Of a stretch of 64,000 bases of DNA, positions 54,222 through 64,000 are shown piece after piece. Under the pieces are notes generated by a model. The model searched no databases. It saw only the letters and a list, made by a program, of their open reading frames with translations, and was not told the origin of the DNA. Position numbers and translations under genes: made by a program. Source of the stretch: Diplodia intermedia (lineage: Eukaryota; Ascomycota; Dothideomycetes; Botryosphaeriales; Botryosphaeriaceae); NCBI GenBank assembly GCA_021495925.1, contig JAKEKT010000010.1:62001-126000 (forward strand). The letters run 5' to 3'. Numbering within the stretch: position 1 is the stretch's first letter; every line of letters starts with the position of its first letter.

Positions 54222-55658
54222 CTACACGCTGACAGTGCTCTTCGCTTGCATCCCTTCAATCGAGCTAGTCCTCTCTGTCTTCCACTTCTTTACCCACTCG
54301 CAAATCACTCGTAATGCCTTCTGCCTCTTCGCGTATTCCACACAATCATACCAAGGTTCGGAGTAGATGTCCAGAGTTGCTTTCTTGCCGCCTATTCTCC
54401 TTGTATAGCTGGTTTTGATCCACAAATCGCCCCGTACCCAAAACAGATTTCTTTCCATTCCGATATCATCATAAAAGTAGTGCTGCTGGAAGACCATTTC
54501 AGATCTTGCCCTCGGTTTTGGCCTGGTCAGGAAGCGGTCCACTGTTTTCTGGATAAGCGTTGAAGTCACGAGCCGTAGAATATGGACTTCGGGGTCTACT
54601 ACCGTCACAAAGGGAATTGGCTCTTCCTCTGGCAATGTTGCTCGGACAAGTGTCTGACTCTCACCCAGCTCATTCGTCAAAATAACCATCGGTGTAGCGT
54701 AAGTCGAAGGTTCGGCAAACCAGCCGAGCGTGCGGACTGGCCGATACTTGGGATCCTCCACCTGTGTGTCCGCGCCATAGTCGTCGGGATCCTGCAACCA
54801 TCCAGATGTGTCGCAGTATGCTTTCCCCGCATGAGCTCCGGGACGGTATGCAGGATGCATACGGTTGAAGTACGCGATACGATCCCTTCTCTTCGGCTGC
54901 TCCGAGTCTGGATCTGGATCCAGCTCGTCAAACACGTCAGGCGCGAACGACACTTTCCTAGTACTTTTGACTGCGCGCGCAGCGCCATCCTTTGGACCCC
55001 CAGCATACGGCGCGACGTCCAGATACGTCTGACGTTGCACGCTCGAGTGTGGACCCATCGGACACGCAACCTCCCGCTCAAATGCGCTCGCTGCCGAGGG
55101 CTGGTCGTATTCCGCAGGCGCCTTTGCACCAGCGGCTCTCGCAAACAGCTTCTCCAACTCCGCCCTCCAAGCTGCACCTGCCTCGCCGCCCGTCGCCTCC
55201 CCGTCGAACGCGTCTCTCAACTCCCGCTCCACCCACTCCCGGCTCTCCTCCCTCGCCTCCGCCGCCAAATCCGCGTTGACCACCCTGCACGTCGCCGTCC
55301 GGATGTCCTTGGCCAGCAGCTTCAGCATCTTGCGGCACTCATCCTGCTGCTTGCGGCGCTGCGTGAACTCCTCCATACTGGGCAAGCTCCTGCGCTTCAC
55401 GCGCTCCTTTGGGTGCGGGTTTTTCGACGACGATTCGAGATCGCTGCCTTTGAGCAGCTTCTGTCTTACGCTTTCGTAATCCTGCTGCAATGCCGCGAGG
55501 CAGGCGCGCGCGCAGTCGAGGCACATGTCGGGATCGTAGGGCGAGGGCCGTGGCAAACCTTTGACGAGGCCCATCGGGCGAGAGACAGAGGGGCCGGGGG
55601 CGACGGGAGGCGGTGCAATGGTGGTGTTGAGGTTTCTGGCGATGCTGGGTATGTTCAT
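54222..55658 (-). CDS. Unknown fungal protein, 478 residues, with YRPG..DTSG motif
   Basis: Single exon. Not recognised. Residues 1-45 are Pro-rich. A Cys pair (MCLDCARACL) starts a helical, charged region (~45-190) with coiled-coil-like stretches (EESREWVERELRDAF). Around 240-320 lies KVSFAPDVFDELD followed by HPAYRPGAHA...DTSGWLQDPDDYG. The C-terminal third (~320-460) looks globular, with beta-type segments (PFVTVVDPEVHILRLVTST, FYDDIGMERNLFWVRGDLWIKTSY) and Trp/Tyr-rich helices (EPWYDCVEYAKRQKALRVICEWVKKW). No targeting signal. It converges with CWC21 (125 bases between stops). The next minus-strand gene shares the V-x-F...YRPG...DTSG pattern, suggesting a related pair. Confidence 0.75.
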   Translation of the reverse strand: MNIPSIARNLNTTIAPPPVAPGPSVSRPMGLVKGLPRPSPYDPDMCLDCARACLAALQQDYESVRQKLLKGSDLESSSKNPHPKERVKRRSLPSMEEFTQRRKQQDECRKMLKLLAKDIRTATCRVVNADLAAEAREESREWVERELRDAFDGEATGGEAGAAWRAELEKLFARAAGAKAPAEYDQPSAASAFEREVACPMGPHSSVQRQTYLDVAPYAGGPKDGAARAVKSTRKVSFAPDVFDELDPDPDSEQPKRRDRIAYFNRMHPAYRPGAHAGKAYCDTSGWLQDPDDYGADTQVEDPKYRPVRTLGWFAEPSTYATPMVILTNELGESQTLVRATLPEEEPIPFVTVVDPEVHILRLVTSTLIQKTVDRFLTRPKPRARSEMVFQQHYFYDDIGMERNLFWVRGDLWIKTSYTRRIGGKKATLDIYSEPWYDCVEYAKRQKALRVICEWVKKWKTERTSSIEGMQAKSTVSV

Positions 55659-56159
55659 GGCGGTGCATCTGTTGCTGTCGCTGCTGCCCCAAGTGTCACT
55701 GTTTTCGTGGCCCTGGGCGGAGTGACAGTGTGGGCAAGTATGTTTTGATTCAGCAATCTCGGAGAGCTGGCTGATTTATAAATGTTTGTAAGGGCGGTGG
55801 TTGGGTTTGTTGGGGAGTGATGTGCGGCGGATTGCTGCTTCGTGCTACAAAGAGTATTGAAAGAAAGGAGGGCAATCGGGCAGTTTAAAGCGGGCAACCG
55901 GGCTGGTGCAAACAGAAAAATTTGCACATCGAACTGCAGTTCACTCAGGGCTTGCAGAATTCGCGGGCTGGTGCCTGTTGTGGTACAGTCCCACAGTGAA
56001 GTCATTGTTCCGGAGCACTCGCACCTCACTACATACTCACAATTTTCCGTCAAGCCACATTTCATTTATGCTCAGCAAAGTGTCGCGTGGGGAGCCGCTA
56101 ATCATGTCGATGCAACAGGTCAAGGCACATCTTTCGATGGACCAAGGAACCTGTCAGGC
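55659..56159. other. Spacer between the two motif-sharing genes
   Basis: 501 bases with the promoter of the 478-residue gene and the 3' end of its neighbour. Nothing recognised. Confidence 0.55.
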
Positions 56160-57722
56160 TCACCAAGGCCACAACCACCTTTGCGCCTTGCCTGTGATCC
56201 GCTTGTCCCCTTTCCGTGTGTTCTCGCGCGATATTTCATCCTCCATCGGTGCAAGACGATACTCCTGCAGTGGGAAATACCAATCCCTGATCTGCGTCTC
56301 CGTCCTCATTTTGAAGCCGCTCGTGTCCTCCAGCAGACCATCCGTTGCCCACCTTCCCGGGCGATAATGCTTGCTCTTTCTCTCGAGCCGTACGAGACGG
56401 CGTGATCTCCGATCGAAGTTCGTCGTTTCCAGATCGAAGCGGACAACTGCCGTCTTCTTCTTTTTCTTCGCCCCTTCGGCGTCACGGCCGCAACCGTCCG
56501 GCATCAACGTCATCTTCAGAGCCGGCTTCAAAGCAACAACGGCTGCAGAACTTCCAGCACCCTCACCCTTCTCCTTCCCCTTCCACCAGCTCATCCACTC
56601 CGACAAACTTCTCCACCCCACACTCCTCAAGCTACCCACACTCCCCATCCTCTTCCCCAGCCCCCGACCCACGGCAACCCCCTTACCCTCACCCTCCCCA
56701 TCCACAAATAGCGCCTCCCCTCTCGCCTCCCTCCTCGCCCCCTCTTCCTCGGCGGTCAAAACCTCCAACCCACACCTCAGCTCGACACACCACCTCCTCC
56801 ACACGGCCAGCCGCGCGCGCGCCAGATCCTCCCACTCGAGATCCCTGCCGCTGACGATCCCGCCGTGGCCCGCCGCGGCCGTCCCGTCCGCCTCCATGAC
56901 CAGCTCGACCTCTTCGAAAACCTTCTTCACCTCCTCCCGCGCGCGGGCCAGCTCGTTCTGCGAGCGCGCGTACTCGCGCCGCACGCACGCGACGCAGCGC
57001 TCGACGTTCAGGTTCGTGCGGACGCGCTTGCGTTTCAAAGGCGGGCGGGAGAGCGCGCCCGGGGTGGAGGCGCGGGTGAAGCCGGGCCAGGATTCGGTGG
57101 GCTGTTCGATGGCCCCGTTTTCCTTTGCGGCGTTGGTGGTGAGGAAAGAGGAAGGGCAGGAGAATGTTAGAGGATTTGCGGCGATGATGGAGGCGGTGCG
57201 GCGGCGCACGGTGATGGGGTGGCCGCAGCGGGTTGCGGTCACGGTGGTCACGGTGGTCGCGCCCCTCGCTCTTTCCTCTCGTTCCTGCTCTTCATCGCCG
57301 CCGTCGCTGGTGGGGGATAGTGACCCGGAGGACGGCGGTGCTGCGATAGCGCAGTGCGGGCAAAGTGGCGCGTCGTAGCCTTCGTGCGTGAAGGCCCGGT
57401 ATGCGCGGCTGTGCTTCGCGACCGGGTATTCGTGCTTGCATCTAATGGCTTGGAGCATGATGGTCTGCGAAGGCGGATTCCGACTGTTGAGGTCGATTGC
57501 TTGCTGGTGGACGTCGATGGTTGTTGGGATGGGGACGCCTTCCTCATCTCCAGCCTTGTTGGCAGACACGGTGATGGGGGTTTCGACCTCGGAGGATGAC
57601 GAGTCGTCATCTGAGAGGGTCTTTGCTGGTGTCGCCCATGCGGGAGCCGGGGGCAGGCAAAGGACCGAGTGCAGTTTGGAGCTTCGTGCTTTCTGACTCT
57701 TTCGAGGCATGTCCGAGAGCAT
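56160..57722 (-). CDS. Unknown fungal protein, 520 residues, with YRPG..DTSG motif
   Basis: Single exon. Not recognised. The start codon at 57722 is followed by an in-frame ATG four codons later (MPRKSQKARSSK). Residues 1-80 are disordered. A region with spaced Cys/His follows: IRCKHEYPVAKHSRAYRAF, APLCPHCAIA, TRCGHPITVRRRT and ERCVACVRREYARSQNELARAREE, which could bind zinc but matches no finger I know. A helical Trp/Arg-rich part comes next (LARARLAVWRRWCVELRCGLEVL). The C-terminal ~110 residues are basic and hold VVRFDLETTNFDRRSRR and HYRPGRWA...DTSGF, followed by WYFPLQEYRLAP. The shared motif with the gene downstream on the same strand suggests one fungal family. Confidence 0.75.
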   Translation of the reverse strand: MLSDMPRKSQKARSSKLHSVLCLPPAPAWATPAKTLSDDDSSSSEVETPITVSANKAGDEEGVPIPTTIDVHQQAIDLNSRNPPSQTIMLQAIRCKHEYPVAKHSRAYRAFTHEGYDAPLCPHCAIAAPPSSGSLSPTSDGGDEEQEREERARGATTVTTVTATRCGHPITVRRRTASIIAANPLTFSCPSSFLTTNAAKENGAIEQPTESWPGFTRASTPGALSRPPLKRKRVRTNLNVERCVACVRREYARSQNELARAREEVKKVFEEVELVMEADGTAAAGHGGIVSGRDLEWEDLARARLAVWRRWCVELRCGLEVLTAEEEGARREARGEALFVDGEGEGKGVAVGRGLGKRMGSVGSLRSVGWRSLSEWMSWWKGKEKGEGAGSSAAVVALKPALKMTLMPDGCGRDAEGAKKKKKTAVVRFDLETTNFDRRSRRLVRLERKSKHYRPGRWATDGLLEDTSGFKMRTETQIRDWYFPLQEYRLAPMEDEISRENTRKGDKRITGKAQRWLWPW

Positions 57723-58381
57723 TTCTGGTAGAGGTCGTGGTGATTGTTTTGCTCAATGCGCTTCTGGGATATACCGAGTTGCGATGTCGTTGTGAGGCTG
57801 GAACGAGTGTGACGAGAAGACTTCCGGGTTTTAACCACCTCATCGTGAGCAGTTAGAAGTCAAGGGCAGTCGAAAATTTCATGTGCGGGGACGGTGTGCG
57901 GAAGCGATGGCCGTTGGGGGGCGTTGGTTGGCCGGGATGGGTAAATGGGGGTGGGGGGACCATGGTTCAGTAGTATCAACGCTTACTTCACCAAGCTGCA
58001 TGCTCGTAGTTCGGACCGTCCCTCCCGCCCCCGGTTTCTGGTACACCATGTCGTCAGCGCTACTGGACTTTGGCTGAGGCATCGTTTTGATTACCTTGCT
58101 ACTGCCACTCGAGGGTCACATGCGCGGGCAACCTCCCCACCAGGACCCCCTGTAGATCGCCATCATCGCCGTGAAGCAGCACAGTACTCTCTTCATCGGC
58201 TTTCAAGATTGTATCCGAGCAGTTGAAGGGCTTGACATGCCAAGACTGCCGAGCACTGTACATATCTGAAATGAGGTATATGAGCCACGCCCACACCATG
58301 GATGACTGGAACACACATAAACATACAGAATGCTCGCTAGCATGCGGACATGAGCAAAGACGGCTAAAGATGGGCTCGGGT
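57723..58381. other. Intergenic region
   Basis: 659 bases between the 520-residue gene's start and the transcription factor's stop. Nothing recognised. Confidence 0.55.
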
Positions 58382-60700
58382 TTACGGTATAGGCATCGGA
58401 GTTTCCAGATTCGGCATCGGAGTCGAGTGCAACGGCCTTACTGCCACACCTTTTACCTCGTCGTCTCTCCACTGATCGCCGCCCAATCCAAGCGTCCAAA
58501 TTTCCTCGACTTGCCTGATCAGGTCCTCTAAGCTCGACCCATCTCGCAGAAGTTTGGTGGTAGATGCTGGGGCCGCGCCCAGGAGCTTTTCTTGATTGGT
58601 GACGGGTGCTGTGGGCGGATGGGCAACGTGCCGTCTGACAGCCTGGCGCAACCTGGTGACTATCTCGGTGTCGTGGCGCGTGAGCGGGCCGTAGGATGGT
58701 GCAGCGACCATCCTGAGCCATGCTGACATGGTACGGGACATTTCGACAGCGATATAGTAGCAGGAGAAACTAAGTATATGAGCGGCATATGTCGCAACCT
58801 GATTCGTGTCAGTCGCCAGATCGTAACGGGGCTAGCATGTGCACTGTACCTCGGTGAAGCCGGCCTTGGAGACGCTTGTGAACATGGAGGTGGCGCATTC
58901 GATGGGCTTGAAAGTCCAAGCTGGTCGTTCCCGAGACGAGTCTTCGTTCTTGTGCAGTTTGGTGGTGATGTAGAGGTGCAAAAAGATGTTTTCGATGCGC
59001 GGATGCGCGGGAACACTAACGTCCCATAAACATTCCGGACTTGCCCACCAAAGCTCGGTCCACAGACTCAAGGCGCCATCGATGGTGTCGCGCAGCCGGA
59101 ACAAAGCCATGTCTCGGTTCTGCCAGCCTTCGACGGTCAAATAGTTGGTGGGAAGTTTGGCGGCGGTATTGTACGAGTCCATGATGACGCAAAGAAGGAT
59201 GAATTGTCCGAACAGGGTGGCTAGCTCGTAATCGGTCGAGTATTCCGTGTCTTGAGAAAGGATGGCGTGAGCAGCGACGGGGAAAATTATCTCCGACTTC
59301 TCCCGCAGTCCGAGAAGCTCAACCTGCGTTTGCCATTCCGCCTCAGAGGTGGCCTCCCAGATACTCTCGGGGCTCGGAAGAGCCAGCTCTGTAGCGTTGG
59401 CCAGGGCGGGGGTGTCGTGGCCGTAAAAGGTCGACTGCATGACGCAGTTGACGAAAAAAGCAAAGGCAGTCCTGGAGCTGTCAGCCATTGTCGAAGCTAC
59501 CACGACCGCTCTCCGTACCTCTTGATTTCTTCTCGCAATCTCCATCTGCCCCAGTCATCGTAGCTCAGGGGCGGGACCGAAGTTGACACGAACTCAATCA
59601 AAGCCTACGGCATACGTGAGCGGGGAAAGGCCAAGGGGGCAAGGGCGATGGGATTGGCTAACCTGGGCCAGAGCGTTCTTCTCTCGACATGCCCATCTCC
59701 GCAGCTCCTCGTTGCCGTACCAGACGGCGAAGTCTATAACCAGAATCTTTGCTTGGAAGTCTTGGAGAGTGGGGTTGGCCTATAGAACGCTTAGTCGGAC
59801 ATGGGCACGAAGGCGCAAGAGCTCACGTACCATCCGAGACTGTTTTTGCAAGGTTTCGGAGGCGAGCTTGTGCATCCTCGCGGCTTTGGGGCGGTAGTTG
59901 TCAAGATAGAGGGAGCCGGCCATGGCCATGGTGTAGTACAGGGCGGAGTTCTGGGAGATGCACTCGTGCTCGCAGGTCAAGTAGTGAAGGAAGGGAATGC
60001 GGGGCAAGAATCGCTGGCGGAACTTGTCGACGCATACGCGCATGTCCTGCGGCGACAAGGGAAAGGCCGGGTGCGGCACGAGGGCGGCGTCCAGGGGGAA
60101 GGAAGCATTGGGGGCATGGGCGAGGGCCAGGGAGGGGGGGACGAGCGGGGCGGAAGTGGTGTCGAAGACGGGCATGAGACAGTTCTGCCAGGACGGCTGC
60201 ACGAAGTTGGGGAGGCCGGGGTGCAGGCCGAACTCGGGCCACTCGTGGATGGCATAGTCCCACTCGGTGGTCAGGTTGAACGAGTCGCCGTGGGCGGCGA
60301 GCTGGGGCAGGTCGTGGGGCGGCGACTGCGAGGCGGTGCTGGCGGCGGGCGGGGTGAGGGCGGGCAGCGGGACCTGGACGTGGGCGACGGGCTGCGGGCT
60401 GAGATCGCCCGGCGGGGTGGTGGACGAGTCTGAGGTCTGCTGGATGGGGCCGCGGGGGATGGCGCCGCGGCGCGGCTTGCGCCGCCGCTTCAAGGGATTG
60501 GGCTGGTGGACGAGCTTGTGTCGCTGCAGGACGTCCTTGCGGTGGAAGCGCATGCCGCAGGCGGGGTGGTCGCACAGGAAGCGCGGGAAGCCATGGCTGA
60601 GCTCGTGGCGGCGCAGGTGGTCCTCGCGCTTGAACTGGTCGTCGCAGTGCCTGCACTTGTACCACGCGGGCTCGTCTTGGTCGGGGGGAAGGGATGACAT
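58382..60700 (-). CDS. C2H2 zinc-finger transcription factor with fungal-specific TF domain
   Basis: Five exons: 60700-59831, 59779-59663, 59604-59519, 59471-58850 and 58798-58382, giving 703 residues. Two C2H2 fingers lie at ~14-66 (YKCRHCDDQFKREDHLRRHELSH and LCDHPACGMRFHRKDVLQRHKLVH), followed by a basic stretch (KRRRKPRRG) likely to be a nuclear signal. A Pro/Ser/Thr linker (~70-190) leads to the fungal-specific regulatory domain (~200-600): FRQRFLPRIPFLHYLTCEHEC, LVIDFAVWYGNEELRRWA, SYDDWGRWRLREEIKRTAFAFFVNC, and ALANATELALPSPESIWEA. The third intron (GTACGG..CTCCAG) is required to pass from ..EEIKR to TAFAF; without it the frame ends. This C2H2 + TF combination is typical of Pezizomycotina regulators of secondary or carbon metabolism. 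It is divergent from the PABA synthase; the targets are unknown. Confidence 0.9.
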
Positions 60701-61309
60701 AACGACTGCGGTACTGCGGAGGAGACGAGGGGCGGCGGCGTTTTCTCCACGGGGGACTGTGACGCTCTATCTCAGCAGTCACGGGCCTGGCGCGGCCCGC
60801 CCGCGGAGTTGCCTCCAGCTGTGCGCCGTTTGACTTCGCTCTCTCATGCGGCGACGTCGGTGGCTGCCGCGAGAGGCCTCGACACCAGCCGCAGCCCTCT
60901 CTGCAATCCTTGCGCTCTCGCCGCGCGAAGTCTAATAAATTGCGCACAAGCTTCGTCAATCACTCTACCGACGACTCGCTAGTTGCACGCCCGCCCGGCC
61001 AATCGCAGCATGCCCGTAAGGCTGTGGATCGCGATGCAGGGTCGCCGCGCTAAGATACGGCTGCCGTCGATAACATCTTTTTTCAACCCGCGCCGCTGCT
61101 ACTTTCGAGTCAAGCCGTCCATGATTCGTCTCGGACTTGATTCGGCAGCCCCGTTGTGCCGTCGACTTTTTCCCGCCCTCTCCCGCCCTCCGTCCTCCGC
61201 CGCCTGCCGATGACTGGTTCTGGTTCCTGCCTATTTCTTCAGACCCCCTTTGCGCTGAGATACCCTGCTTTCCGCCGCCGCCGCCCCTGCCCGCCGCGGC
61301 CCTGACGCG
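60701..61309. other. Divergent promoter region, transcription factor / PABA synthase
   Basis: 609 bases, GC-rich, between opposed start codons. No element identified. Confidence 0.55.
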
Positions 61310-64000
61310 ATGCCCTCCGACGTGGACCCATACGGCATCTGTGCGGCCCCCCGCATTCTGTTCGTCGACGCCTACGATTCATTCGCCAACAACATCGTGG
61401 CGCTTCTGCAACAGTCCCTCAACGCCCACGTCACTTCCATCCGCATCGACCATCCAGACTTCGCCCACTCCTCGCCCGCCCGGTTCCACCGTTTCCTGGA
61501 CTCTTTCGACGCTGTCGTTGCCGGTCCCGGTCCCGGAACAGTCGCAAATCCCCAAGACACTGGCCTTATCCCATCCTTATGGGCTCTTCCCGACGCACAT
61601 GTCCTCCCCGTCCTCGGCATTTGCCTGGGCTTCCAAAGTCTGGCCCATGCGTTTGGCGCTACTATTGAGAGGCTTCCCGAACCTCGGCATGGAATCATCA
61701 CCCGCGTTCACCACCAAGCCCACTCGCTGTTTGAGGGCCTGCGTGAAGTCAACGCCACACAATACCACTCGCTTCATGTCAACCTGGGCTTTCCTCCCCT
61801 GTCAGGCGTTCCACATCCACCGTCAACCCTATGGTCCCCCTCAACGCAGTGCCCGAACCTGAGACCACTGGCTTGGGACTGCGACAGCGCTCAAAATGGT
61901 CCTGTGTTGATGTCGGTAGAGCACGTGTCAAAGCCGTTTTGGGGCGTCCAATATCATCCCGAGTCTATATGCACAGACTCTGAAGGCGCCAGAATCGTCC
62001 AAAACTGGTGGGCCCAATCAAGTAGATGGCTATTGTCGCGGCCATCTCGGAGACACCGGCGGATGCTGCTCGGGGGTGGCAACCTTTCAGCCGCCGGTCA
62101 GGACTTCCAACATGGCATCCCATTTGCAAGGGACACTCGCTGGGATAATCTTCACTGCCGTCTGGTTCAATCGTCCCTCGTCAACCGCCCTGGCGCCCAC
62201 GTCGAGTACAAGTGCATTCCATCTGCCGAAAACGACGTTCGCGGCATCTGCGAACTGCTTGAAATCCCTGGCCACGAGGCCGCCGTTCTTGAGTCTGGTT
62301 TGAATAAGCGGAAACAACCGATCCGCGGGGAGACTGGTAGCAAGTCCATCATTGGATGTCTAGAAACGGAAAGAAACCTACGAGTCGAGTATTTCGTGGA
62401 TGGCCAAGTCCTGGAGCTTCGGGTTGGGCAACACCTCTTGCATCGTGAAGAAGGAGTAAATATATGGTCATATCTCAAGCATCTGATCGAATTGACTCAC
62501 GTTACACAAGGGCCCGCAGACTCGCCGTTTTGGGGCGGATTGATAGGGTTCGTGTCATACGAAGCCGGACTGGAGACCATTGATGTCAAACCAACCCCGG
62601 ATCCCAACGCAAGGAAGTTTCGCCAGCCCGATCTCGCCTTCGTTTTCGTCACGCGAAGCATCATCGTCGACCATATTTCTCACAGGATATACATTCAGAG
62701 CATTCGAGATGGCGATGGGAGCTGGGTCCAGTCAACGTCTCGGAAACTCAGCACCCTGACATCTCACCCACCGCCAAAACCCGCCGCCAACCTTTCATCC
62801 AACCTCAAAGAGTCATCCGTCTCCATCCCCCTCAGCAACTCCTACGAAAACAAGGTCCGCGCCTGCCAGGAGTCCATCCGCGCCGGCGACTCCTACGAAC
62901 TCTGCCTCACCTCGCAAACCACCATCCGCCTCCCCCGCACATCTTCCTCCACCTTCGCCTGGCACCTCTACACCCGTCTCCGCCATCTCAACCCCGCCCC
63001 CTTCGGCGGTTACATCCGCCTCGGCCCGCGCGGTTCCGGCATCGACATCCTCAGCAGCAGCCCCGAACGTTTTCTCTCTTGGACGCGACAGGGGCGCTGC
63101 CAATACCGGCCCATCAAGGGCACAGTCCAAAAAAAGGACGGTGTGACGCGAGCAGATGCCGACCGCATCCTCAGCAGCTCCAAGGAGCGTGCCGAGAACC
63201 TGATGATTGTGGATCTCGTACGGCACGACCTGCACGGCGTGGTGGGCGCGGGCAACGTACGCGTCAGCAAGCTGATGGGCGTCGAGGAGTACGAGACGGT
63301 GTTCCAGCTGGTCAGTGTTATTGAGGGCGACTTGACGGGGCGGTGGGCGGAAGAGGAGAGGGAGCAGGAGGAGGTGCTACTGTTGCGGGGACTGCAGCAG
63401 CAGGGACTGCAGCAGGGCGTGGTCGGCTCAGGGACAGCTGCTCCTACCATCATCGGCAATCCTGAAGACTCATCGGAAAACTCGGACCACCCCGCCAGCA
63501 CGGCAGCATCGTCGCAGACGTCCTCGCTCGCCCCTTCACCCTGCCCGTCTCCCTGCCCCGGCATTTCCGCCTCGCATCCCCTCCATCACTCGTCCTCCAC
63601 AAAACTGCCCCCCAGACTCCGCCGCGAGGCAGCAGCACAAGCACAATCCTTCCATCACCACGAGGGAGACGACGACGACTACGACGCCGCCGCCGAAGAA
63701 GAAGGAGAAGGAAAAGAAGAACCCGGACACACCGCCACCAAAACAGCAGCAACCGGCATCGCCATCCTCCACGCCTCACTCCCACCGGGCTCCATGACCG
63801 GCGCGCCCAAGAAGCGCTCGTGCGAGCTCCTGCACGCCATCGAAGAGCGCGAACCTCGCGGCGTCTACTCGGGCGTACTGGGCTACCTGGATGTCGGCGG
63901 CGGGGGCGACTTCGCCGTCGTCATCAGGACGGCTTGGCGGTGGGATGGGGAGGGGGTAGAGGAAGGGGAAGAAGGAGAGAGAAGGGAGGTCTGGAGGGTC
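61310..64000 (+). CDS. pabaA: Bifunctional para-aminobenzoate (aminodeoxychorismate) synthase, C-terminus cut by the window
   Basis: Single open frame, 897 residues visible, continuing off the right edge. It makes 4-amino-4-deoxychorismate from chorismate and glutamine for folate synthesis; the two bacterial subunits PabA and PabB are fused. The glutamine amidotransferase half (~1-240) has its catalytic triad: Cys105 (GICLGFQSL), His216 and Glu218 (VQYHPES). The chorismate-binding half (~500 to the end) has SYELCLTSQT, FGGYIRLG, SSSPERFLSW, IKGTVQKKDG, ERAENLMIVDLVRHDL, VFQLVSVIEG, and PGSMTGAPKKRSCELL. Between VSVIEG (~674) and ILHASLPPGSMTGAPK (~820) lies about 140 residues of Gln/Glu/Ser/Pro/Asp-rich sequence absent from the usual enzyme. 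The start codon is the first ATG before the domain. Confidence 0.93.
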   Translation, partial: MPSDVDPYGICAAPRILFVDAYDSFANNIVALLQQSLNAHVTSIRIDHPDFAHSSPARFHRFLDSFDAVVAGPGPGTVANPQDTGLIPSLWALPDAHVLPVLGICLGFQSLAHAFGATIERLPEPRHGIITRVHHQAHSLFEGLREVNATQYHSLHVNLGFPPLSGVPHPPSTLWSPSTQCPNLRPLAWDCDSAQNGPVLMSVEHVSKPFWGVQYHPESICTDSEGARIVQNWWAQSSRWLLSRPSRRHRRMLLGGGNLSAAGQDFQHGIPFARDTRWDNLHCRLVQSSLVNRPGAHVEYKCIPSAENDVRGICELLEIPGHEAAVLESGLNKRKQPIRGETGSKSIIGCLETERNLRVEYFVDGQVLELRVGQHLLHREEGVNIWSYLKHLIELTHVTQGPADSPFWGGLIGFVSYEAGLETIDVKPTPDPNARKFRQPDLAFVFVTRSIIVDHISHRIYIQSIRDGDGSWVQSTSRKLSTLTSHPPPKPAANLSSNLKESSVSIPLSNSYENKVRACQESIRAGDSYELCLTSQTTIRLPRTSSSTFAWHLYTRLRHLNPAPFGGYIRLGPRGSGIDILSSSPERFLSWTRQGRCQYRPIKGTVQKKDGVTRADADRILSSSKERAENLMIVDLVRHDLHGVVGAGNVRVSKLMGVEEYETVFQLVSVIEGDLTGRWAEEEREQEEVLLLRGLQQQGLQQGVVGSGTAAPTIIGNPEDSSENSDHPASTAASSQTSSLAPSPCPSPCPGISASHPLHHSSSTKLPPRLRREAAAQAQSFHHHEGDDDDYDAAAEEEGEGKEEPGHTATKTAATGIAILHASLPPGSMTGAPKKRSCELLHAIEEREPRGVYSGVLGYLDVGGGGDFAVVIRTAWRWDGEGVEEGEEGERREVWRV

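Noticed and set aside
54582..55748. 388-codon plus-strand frame
   Set aside because: Antisense to the 478-residue gene, whose composition and globular segments look far more protein-like.
56371..57378. 335-codon plus-strand frame
   Set aside because: Antisense to the 520-residue gene; Ser/Pro/Arg low-complexity without features.

Overview
This window is nuclear DNA from a filamentous ascomycete (Pezizomycotina, possibly Dothideomycetes; the class is my inference). Genes lie on both strands, are spaced 0.2 to 3 kb apart, and carry introns that are mostly 50-60 bases with GT..AG ends. The gene families are typical of these fungi: a Ppo-type fatty-acid dioxygenase, a DOCK-type exchange factor, an Argonaute, the UVE1 UV endonuclease, homoaconitase of the fungal lysine pathway, a fungal STAND/NLR-like protein and a C2H2/fungal-TF regulator. 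There are no operons, rRNAs, CRISPR arrays or recognisable transposons, and no tRNA that I could support. All exon-intron models were read by eye from reading frame, splice signals and family similarity.

Layout. 1-1118 (-) is the N-terminal part of a psi-factor producing oxygenase, cut by the window edge. It faces the enoyl-CoA reductase TSC13 (2291-3354 +) across a 1.2 kb divergent region. A secreted M14 carboxypeptidase (4331-6117 -), a conserved fungal protein with a Gly/Arg-rich tail (6952-8921 -) and a 2042-aa DOCK protein (9899-16087 -) follow. An old yellow enzyme (17130-18251 -) and an Argonaute (19477-22603 +) are divergent. A deuterolysin-family protein that has lost its zinc motif (23353-25168 -) is followed by 3.3 kb with no supported gene, and then by a bHLH factor (28510-29564 +). 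UVE1 (31502-33883 +) and mitochondrial homoaconitase (34589-36997 +) come next.

37407-38083 (+) encodes an unknown 188-aa protein with a probable GC-AG intron. 38536-43462 (+) is a nine-exon NLR-like gene: an N-terminal helical domain, a NACHT-type NTPase, a helical C-terminal half and a Cys-rich zinc finger. A vicinal-oxygen-chelate protein (43986-44676 +) lies just downstream. The right third holds a WW-domain/prion-like protein, a 2EXR-like protein, an FAD amine/amino-acid oxidoreductase, CDC123 and CWC21 sharing a 206-bp bidirectional promoter, two unknown proteins with a shared motif, a C2H2 transcription factor, and a bifunctional PABA (aminodeoxychorismate) synthase running off the right edge.

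The genes do not form a metabolic cluster. Most are housekeeping or information-processing genes. The most unusual items are the dead deuterolysin with a Ser/Thr-rich tail and a dibasic-bounded C-terminal peptide, the NLR with a zinc-finger terminus, the two-start UVE1 with paired MluI boxes and a CRE in its promoter, and the motif-sharing pair at 54.2-57.7 kb.
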